NCBI GenBank assembly: GCA_902790625.1
Contig: CADASP010000002.1
Coordinates: 1 to 64,000, forward strand
Source: an uncultured Prevotellaceae bacterium
GTDB taxonomy: Bacteria; Bacteroidota; Bacteroidia; Bacteroidales; Bacteroidaceae
Length of the DNA stretch: 64,000 bases
Reading direction: 5' to 3'
Of this stretch, positions 59,336-64,000 are shown one piece after another. A program made the translations under genes and the position numbers. Under the pieces are notes generated by a model. It had not been told where the DNA came from. It ran no database searches and saw only the letters and a program-made list of their open reading frames with translations. The stretch's first letter is position 1; each line of letters starts with the position of its first letter.

Positions 59336-60541
59336 GTTGACTGCGGTCGGTGGAGCCACTTGTTGGTAGACGCTTTCAGCGTCCTTGCCACCTGATTGCG
59401 GATAATCATATATGAGCATTTCCGCAAGTGTATCACCATTCCACGTCGTTATTGAACGGTTACAAAACGAGGTTCTACGACAAGATTTCGTGTGGATGAA
59501 GCGAAAAGTTTGTTTCTCGACGCGAAATTCTCGTTCCACATCGTGGTTTTATCATTCCACGTCGTGGAATAAACTTTAATGATTACCCGATAGACGGTTG
59601 CTTCATCACTTATATATGAGTCCACTCCTAAAACCCTTCTCGACTAAAGAGCAACCCAAAAACAATGCGCAGCCGTCTTTCGCTTCAATATTGGTTTCCG
59701 GAGTGGACTCATAAATTTCGGTTGGCAGCGGCCGCTGCCATCATTGGCGGCGTTCGCTGCCATCATTGGCAGCGGCCGCTGCCAATCATGTCCCCGCCCG
59801 CTGCCAACCTGCGCCACCCTCTCCTGAATGCACCCCATTTCGCTCGTCATCAACAATGCTCACCTGCATGTCATCACTTTTTTAGCGAATGGTTTGCTGA
59901 TTCCGTAAACAATTCGTGTCTTTCCTCTAATCTGCATTACTCATGACCACTGGCACAGATTACGCTTAGCGTCTTTCAATAACCAAATAAAACAAGAAAA
60001 GACAAAACTCGGCTATTGTGCGATGGTCCTCTTTCAAGGTCACTTACGGCAGAATGCGGATAATCATTTAAACTTTTGCCCCGTGTTGTTGAAACTTTGC
60101 GCAGAGCATTCCCGTGTTTTCCCATAGCCCTTCTGACTCAATTCCATTGGGCTGTTCAAACCGACGCCCATACGAAAAGCCCCAAATCAGGCCGTCTATA
60201 GTAATAACGCGCAAGCAAGCCCAGCCCAAAACGATGTATGATGCACGGAAGCTACAAGGACACAAAAATCCCACGGCCTGGGACAAAAATTTGGCGCCGC
60301 CAAATTTTAAAAAGTCAACGCCAAATAAAAATTTGGAGCGCTCCAAATTTCACGGGGGCATACGACGCTATAGAAACACCTGCTTCGAACAGGGAAAAGC
60401 GGGGCGGCTCTTGCGAAAGAAATCGTTCGAGAAACAAAAAGTTAATGCCTAATATACAATTAGCAACGGCTATTTATGTTAATATCGTTAAATTTAACTG
60501 AATTAATTAACTAAAAATTTCTCTGCCTCGCTGTCTTTTAC
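59336..60541. other. 1.2-kb gene-free, palindrome-rich stretch
   Basis: No credible gene. The right-hand part repeats a 22- to 23-base unit (59722-59790) whose core GGCAGCGGCCGCTGCC is a perfect palindrome. TATGAGTCCACTCC (59615-59628) and its complement (59700-59713) bracket 71 bases. TTCCACGTCGTGGAA (about 59560) is a near-perfect palindrome with a related half at 59440-59452. Short open frames here follow these repeats and lack start signals. Confidence 0.6.
60286..60350. repeat. Double palindrome shared with the 11.3-kb region
   Basis: AAAATTTGGCG, one base overlap region, CGCCAAATTTT (60286-60308) and the perfect 22-base palindrome AAATTTGGAGC and its complement (60329-60350) flank AAAAAGTCAACGCC. 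The latter plus AAATTTGG also occurs at about 11290-11340. Confidence 0.7.
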
Positions 60542-60549
60542 TATTTTTG
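60542..60549 (+). promoter_or_regulatory. -7 box of rprX
   Basis: TATTTTTG, 21 bases before the ATG at 60571, giving a leader of about 15 bases. Confidence 0.6.
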
Positions 60550-60570
60550 CAACAAAATTAGCAGAACGAC

Positions 60571-62136
60571 ATGAAGAAGTCTACGATATGGACCATAGCC
60601 GTGGTGATGGGGCTCTCGTTCCTGGGCCTGCTCTACGTTCAGCTCTCCTACATAGAGGAAATGGCCAAGATGAAGACGGAGCAGTTTAACGAGAGCGTGA
60701 GGCGCGCACTCTATCAGGCCTCGCGCAACCTGGAGCTGAACGAGACGCTGCGTTATTTAGAGAAGGACGTGAACGACGTGGAGCGCCGCGCCTACACGCA
60801 GGACTCGCTCATCGTGGACGGCCTGGAGGGCAAGGTGCAGGAGCAGCACGAGTTCTCGGTGTCGGCCGACGACGGCACCGTCTACAGCGCCTTCGAGCTG
60901 AAGACTTTTGCCACCAAGCCATCGACCATCCCCAAGGCCATCATCATGAAGAGCGACAACCAAAGCATGGTGGAGGCCACGAAGACCATGCAGGAGATTG
61001 TGCGCACACGCTACGTCTACCAGAAGGCGCTGCTCGACGAGGTGGTATACAATATATTATATACCGCCAGCGACAAGCCGCTGAAAGAGCGTGTGAACTT
61101 CCGCCTGCTCGACCACGACATCCGCCAGGAGCTGCAGAACAACGGCATCGACCTGGCCTACCACTTCACCGTGGCCACCGCCGACGGGCGCGAGGTTTAT
61201 CGCTGCCCCGACTACGACGAGGAGGGCATCGACCGCACCTACGCACAGACGCTCTTCCAGAACGACCCCGCACAGAAGATGGGCGTGGTGCGCATACACT
61301 TCCCCGAGATGTCGAAATACATCTACTCCAGCGTGCGCTTCATGATTCCCGCCGTCATCTTCACCCTGGTGCTGCTCGTGACGTTCATCTTCACCATCGT
61401 GGTCATCTTCCGCCAGAAGCGATACTCGGAAATCAAGAACGACTTCATCAACAACATGACGCACGAGCTGAAGACCCCCATCAGCAGCATCTCGCTGGCC
61501 GCACAGATGCTGGGCGACGACAGCGTGCCCAAGAGTCCGCAGATGCAGAAGCACTTAGGAGGCGTGATCAACGACGAGTCGAAGCGGCTGCGATTTCTGG
61601 TGGAGAAGGTGCTGCAGATGTCGATGTTCGACCGCAAGTCGGTGTCGTTCAAGAAGAAAGAACTCGACATCAACGAGCTGCTGGAGCAGGTGGCGGCGAC
61701 GTTCTCGCTGCGCGTAGAGCACACCGGGGGGAAAATCTACACACAGATAGAGGCCGTGGATTCGGCCATCTACGTGGACGAGGTGCACTTCCAAAACGCC
61801 ATCACCAACCTGATGGACAACGCTGTGAAATATCGCAAGCCCGACGAACCCGTAGACATACACATACGCACATGGAACGAGGCGGGCAAGCTGTGCTTCA
61901 GCATCGCCGACAACGGGCTGGGCATCAAGCGCGAGAACATGAAAAAGATTTTCGAGAAGTTCTATCGCGTGCACACCGGCAACGTGCACGACGTGAAGGG
62001 CTTCGGACTGGGACTGGCCTACGTGAAGCGCATCATCAACCTGCACGAGGGAGAGATAAAATGCGAAAGCGAACTGGGGAAAGGCACTAAGTTCACCATC
62101 ACGCTGCCGCTGTTGGAAGTGAGGGGTGAGAAGTGA
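60571..62136 (+). CDS. rprX: Sensor histidine kinase, RprX-like
   Basis: 521 residues. One membrane helix near the N terminus (WTIAVVMGLSFLGLLYVQL), a periplasmic sensor part of about 230 residues, a second helix (FMIPAVIFTLVLLVTFIFTI, residues ~255-280), HisKA with phospho-His about residue 298 (NNMTHELKTPISS) and an ATPase domain (N box NAITNLMDNAVKY, G boxes IADNGLGIK and GFGLGLAYVKRI). The paired OmpR-type regulator downstream strongly resembles RprY of Bacteroides fragilis, hence the symbol. The final residues EVRGEK and the stop come from the GTGAGGGGTGAG minisatellite beginning at 62119, so the C terminus is repeat-derived. A four-helix-bundle gene separates it from rprY. Confidence 0.9.
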   Translation: MKKSTIWTIAVVMGLSFLGLLYVQLSYIEEMAKMKTEQFNESVRRALYQASRNLELNETLRYLEKDVNDVERRAYTQDSLIVDGLEGKVQEQHEFSVSADDGTVYSAFELKTFATKPSTIPKAIIMKSDNQSMVEATKTMQEIVRTRYVYQKALLDEVVYNILYTASDKPLKERVNFRLLDHDIRQELQNNGIDLAYHFTVATADGREVYRCPDYDEEGIDRTYAQTLFQNDPAQKMGVVRIHFPEMSKYIYSSVRFMIPAVIFTLVLLVTFIFTIVVIFRQKRYSEIKNDFINNMTHELKTPISSISLAAQMLGDDSVPKSPQMQKHLGGVINDESKRLRFLVEKVLQMSMFDRKSVSFKKKELDINELLEQVAATFSLRVEHTGGKIYTQIEAVDSAIYVDEVHFQNAITNLMDNAVKYRKPDEPVDIHIRTWNEAGKLCFSIADNGLGIKRENMKKIFEKFYRVHTGNVHDVKGFGLGLAYVKRIINLHEGEIKCESELGKGTKFTITLPLLEVRGEK

Positions 62137-62673
62137 GAAGTGAGAGGTGAGGGGTGAGAGGTGAGGGGTGAGAGGATAGATTTGCTGGTTTGTGAAATGC
62201 TATTAAAGTAGGGAGGAGAAAGACAATATGAACAACAACGATTTCTATTACAGAAAGTTGACGGTTTATCATAGGTCTATGCAGTTGGTGGCCAATGTGT
62301 ATCAATTCACAAGGAGTTTCCCCCAAGAAGAAAGGTATGGACTCGCAAACCAACTCCAGAGGGCAGCTGTGTCAGTTCCATCCAATATCGCAGAAGGCAT
62401 GGGCCGCTTTTCCAACAAAGAGCGTATCCACTTCCTTGAAATAGCCAACGGTTCACTGATGGAGGTTATGTGCCAAACAGAAGCAGCCTTGCTTTTAGGA
62501 TATATCGACCAACAATTGTTTGATGAACAAGAGGCGTTTATCAATGAGACAACAAAGATGCTGATTGCACTTAGAAAACATTTTGAGAATTTAGTATAAT
62601 CAATGGTGTAGAACGTGAAGGACGAAAGGGAAAGAACTATTCTCTCACCTCTCACCCCTCACCTCTCACCTCT
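62119..62673. repeat. Minisatellite arms bracketing the four-helix-bundle gene
   Basis: The left arm 62119-62174 has GTGAGGGGTGAGAG-type units in forward orientation. The right arm 62641-62673 has CTCTCACCTCTCACCCCTCA-type units in reverse. Together they frame a 555-base cassette. The unit is the same as at 6990-7147. Confidence 0.85.
62228..62599 (+). CDS. Four-helix-bundle protein (23S rRNA intervening-sequence type)
   Basis: 123 residues. The segment RKLTVYHRSMQLVANVYQFT, then RYGLANQLQRAAVSVPSNIA, then EGMGRFSNKERIHFLEIANG is the well-known TIGR02436/S23-type family first seen inside 23S rRNA intervening sequences and now found free in many bacteria. The proteins form pentameric four-helix bundles; the role is unknown. 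Here it sits between rprX and rprY, inside minisatellite arms in inverted orientation, which suggests insertion of a cassette. It should be read by the rprX transcript. The length is normal and no frameshift is visible. Confidence 0.88.
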   Translation: MNNNDFYYRKLTVYHRSMQLVANVYQFTRSFPQEERYGLANQLQRAAVSVPSNIAEGMGRFSNKERIHFLEIANGSLMEVMCQTEAALLLGYIDQQLFDEQEAFINETTKMLIALRKHFENLV

Positions 62674-62689
62674 AAAAAAAACAACGACT

Positions 62690-63388
62690 ATGGAAGAGAA
62701 CCTGAAGATTTTGCTGTGCGAGGACGACGAGAACCTCGGCATGCTGTTAAGAGAGTATCTGGCCGCCAAGGGCTACCAGAGCGAGTTGTGCGTCGACGGC
62801 GAGGCAGGCTACAAAGCTTTCCAGAAGGGAAAGTTCGACATCTGCGTGCTCGACGTGATGATGCCTAAGAAAGACGGCTTCACGCTGGCTCAAGACATCC
62901 GCACCGCCAACCCCGAGATGCCCATCATCTTCCTCACCGCCAAGACACAGAAGGAAGACATCCTGGAGGGTTTCAAGCTGGGGGCCGACGACTACATCAC
63001 CAAGCCCTTCTCGATGGAGGAGCTGGTCTATCGCATCGATGCCATCCTGCGCCGCGTCAGGGGGAAGAAGAACAAGGAGTCAACGCTCTACCACATTGGC
63101 AACTTCACCTTCGACACGCAGAAGCAGCTGCTCACCATCGGCGACCAGCAGACCAAGCTCACCACGAAGGAGAACGAACTGTTGGCACTGCTCTGCTCGC
63201 ACGCCAACGAGATACTGCAGCGCGACTATGCCCTGAAGACCATCTGGATTGACGACAACTACTTCAACGCCCGCTCCATGGACGTCTACATCACCAAGCT
63301 GCGCAAGCACCTGAAAGACGACCCGCAGATTGAGATCATCAACATCCACGGCAAGGGCTACAAGCTCATCACACCCGAAGAAGAGTGA
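62690..63388 (+). CDS. rprY: Response regulator, OmpR family, RprY
   Basis: 232 residues. The receiver domain has LLCEDDENLG (acidic pair), phospho-Asp about 55 in CVLDVMMPKKDG, the conserved Thr in FLTAKT and Lys in YITKPFS. A winged-helix DNA-binding domain follows (KLTTKENELLALLCSHANEI, RSMDVYITKLRKHLKDDP, IHGKGYKLI). By recollection it is nearly the same as RprY of Bacteroides fragilis, a regulator of stress and transport genes. The start at 62690 is supported by the family N terminus EENLKILLCEDDENLG; it lies 17 bases after the minisatellite arm. A strong terminator follows at 63436. Confidence 0.93.
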   Translation: MEENLKILLCEDDENLGMLLREYLAAKGYQSELCVDGEAGYKAFQKGKFDICVLDVMMPKKDGFTLAQDIRTANPEMPIIFLTAKTQKEDILEGFKLGADDYITKPFSMEELVYRIDAILRRVRGKKNKESTLYHIGNFTFDTQKQLLTIGDQQTKLTTKENELLALLCSHANEILQRDYALKTIWIDDNYFNARSMDVYITKLRKHLKDDPQIEIINIHGKGYKLITPEEE

Positions 63389-63435
63389 TGGCAGCGAAGC
63401 CTTCGGATGCGCAGCTGACACTTAGCGACGCGCCT

Positions 63436-63476
63436 AACGACGGTCACCCCACTACAGGGTGACCGTCGTTTTCTTT
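63436..63476 (+). terminator. Rho-independent terminator of the rprX-rprY unit
   Basis: A 14-bp perfect stem AACGACGGTCACCC (63436-63449) and 63457-63470, with a 7-base loop, then TTCTTT. The right arm overlaps the last codons of the convergent GH3 gene. Confidence 0.88.
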
Positions 63477-64000
63477 AGGTCTTTATCCTGTGAGCTGGTG
63501 CCTACCAGGATCTCGTATTTGCCCGGCTTCACCCGCATGCTGTTGGTGGCAGCATCCCAGAACTCAAACGACTGCGGCGTGAGCTGCACGGTGACGGTGG
63601 CCGTCTGACCTGCCGCCACATTCACGCGACCGAAGCCACGGAGCGACTTCAGCGGACCGTCGGCATCCTGCAAGTCGCGGATGTAGAGCTGCACCACCTC
63701 AGCGCCACTGCGGCGGCCGATGTTCTTCACAGGCACCTCCACCGTAAAGCCTTGTCCGGCCTTCGTCACCTTCGCCTCGCCCAGCTCGAACTGGGTGTAG
63801 CTCAGGCCGTAGCCGAAGGGGAACAGGGCATCGTTGAAGTAGCGATAGGTGCGGCCACGCATGGAGTAATCCTCATAGTCGGGCAGCTGGCTGCTGCTCT
63901 TGTAGAACGTGACGGGCAGCTTGCCGCTGGGGTTCACGTCGCCGAAGAGCACATCGGCCACGGCGGTGCCACCCTCCTGTCCCGGATACCAGGCCTGAAC
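63452..64000 (-). CDS. GH3 beta-glucosidase-type enzyme, C-terminal part (5' end outside window)
   Basis: Only the last 182 residues are in the window, and the frame runs off the right edge. WYPGQEGGTAVADVLFGDVN, then PSGKLPVTF, is the hallmark of the second (beta-sandwich) domain of GH3 enzymes. FPFGYGLSYTQF then leads into the fibronectin-III-like C-terminal domain (VTVQLTPQSFEFWD, GKYEILVGTSS). The enzyme would release terminal beta-glucose or beta-xylose. The catalytic nucleophile lies in the part outside the window. It converges on rprY. Confidence 0.93.
   Translation of the reverse strand, partial: VQAWYPGQEGGTAVADVLFGDVNPSGKLPVTFYKSSSQLPDYEDYSMRGRTYRYFNDALFPFGYGLSYTQFELGEAKVTKAGQGFTVEVPVKNIGRRSGAEVVQLYIRDLQDADGPLKSLRGFGRVNVAAGQTATVTVQLTPQSFEFWDAATNSMRVKPGKYEILVGTSSQDKDLKKTTVTL

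Noticed and set aside
59644..60452. Several short open frames between the acyltransferase and rprX
   Set aside because: They follow palindromic and dispersed repeats, lack start signals and would overlap one another.
62228..62599. Fragment of a 23S rRNA gene around the IVS-type protein
   Set aside because: No rRNA sequence is visible on either side; both neighbours are protein genes.

Overview
This window reads as a chromosomal segment of a fairly GC-rich Prevotellaceae-type Bacteroidota, most likely a gut or rumen Prevotella relative. The basis is the recurring Bacteroidota promoter (TTG, about 20 bases, TAnnTTTG), the absence of clear Shine-Dalgarno sites, Bacteroidota-restricted families (GH97, GH127, DUF2027-Smr, DUF3836, two-domain FtsX permeases, RprX/RprY) and many secreted glycosidases. 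There are no rRNA genes or CRISPR arrays, and one tRNA-Ser.

Layout. 1-5.6 kb: 3' part of a large beta-helix/GLUG surface protein, a short peptide gene, a small secreted protein and an insertion-sequence remnant. 5.7-9 kb: tRNA-Ser(GGA), a D-Ala-D-Ala carboxypeptidase, a DUF418 membrane protein and a block of nested palindromes. 9.2-22.2 kb: a glycan-degradation island with a forward GH29 fucosidase and a reverse operon GH97-GH127-GH29-GH2, split from it by a broken PIN toxin-antitoxin pair. 22.3-35.9 kb: a helix-hairpin-helix barrel protein diverging from a MATE exporter; DUF2027-Smr, NAD synthetase and LysM-glucosaminidase; an inositol-phosphate phosphatase; TrpS; and a two-component operon with a DNA-metabolism gene. 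36-50 kb: adaptor, three FtsX-type permeases and an ABC ATPase, interspersed with a Y1 transposase, a lipoprotein, a DUF3836 protein and an AAA ATPase. 50-59.3 kb: two AAA-ATPase-like/PD-(D/E)XK genes, a radical SAM protein, an esterase, a PQQ-like lipoprotein, a patatin and an acyltransferase. 60.5-64 kb: rprX, a four-helix-bundle (IVS) gene, rprY and the 3' part of a GH3 gene.

Two results stand out. First, a composite operator, TCATAC-N8-GTCTAA-N3-TTAGAC, occurs four times, always with exactly 50 bases between it and the -7 box. It lies upstream of the adaptor-permease operon, the DUF3836 gene and the other two permeases. This points to a regulon run by the adjacent sensor kinase and REC-HTH regulator, probably an envelope-stress or efflux response. 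Second, the segment is crowded with palindromic repeats, several of which sit in frame inside conserved genes (GH2 beta-galactosidase, MATE exporter, DUF2027-Smr protein, Y1 transposase) and add tens of low-complexity residues. This recalls Rickettsia palindromic elements. A related minisatellite supplies the last codons and stop of two genes and brackets the IVS-type gene between rprX and rprY.
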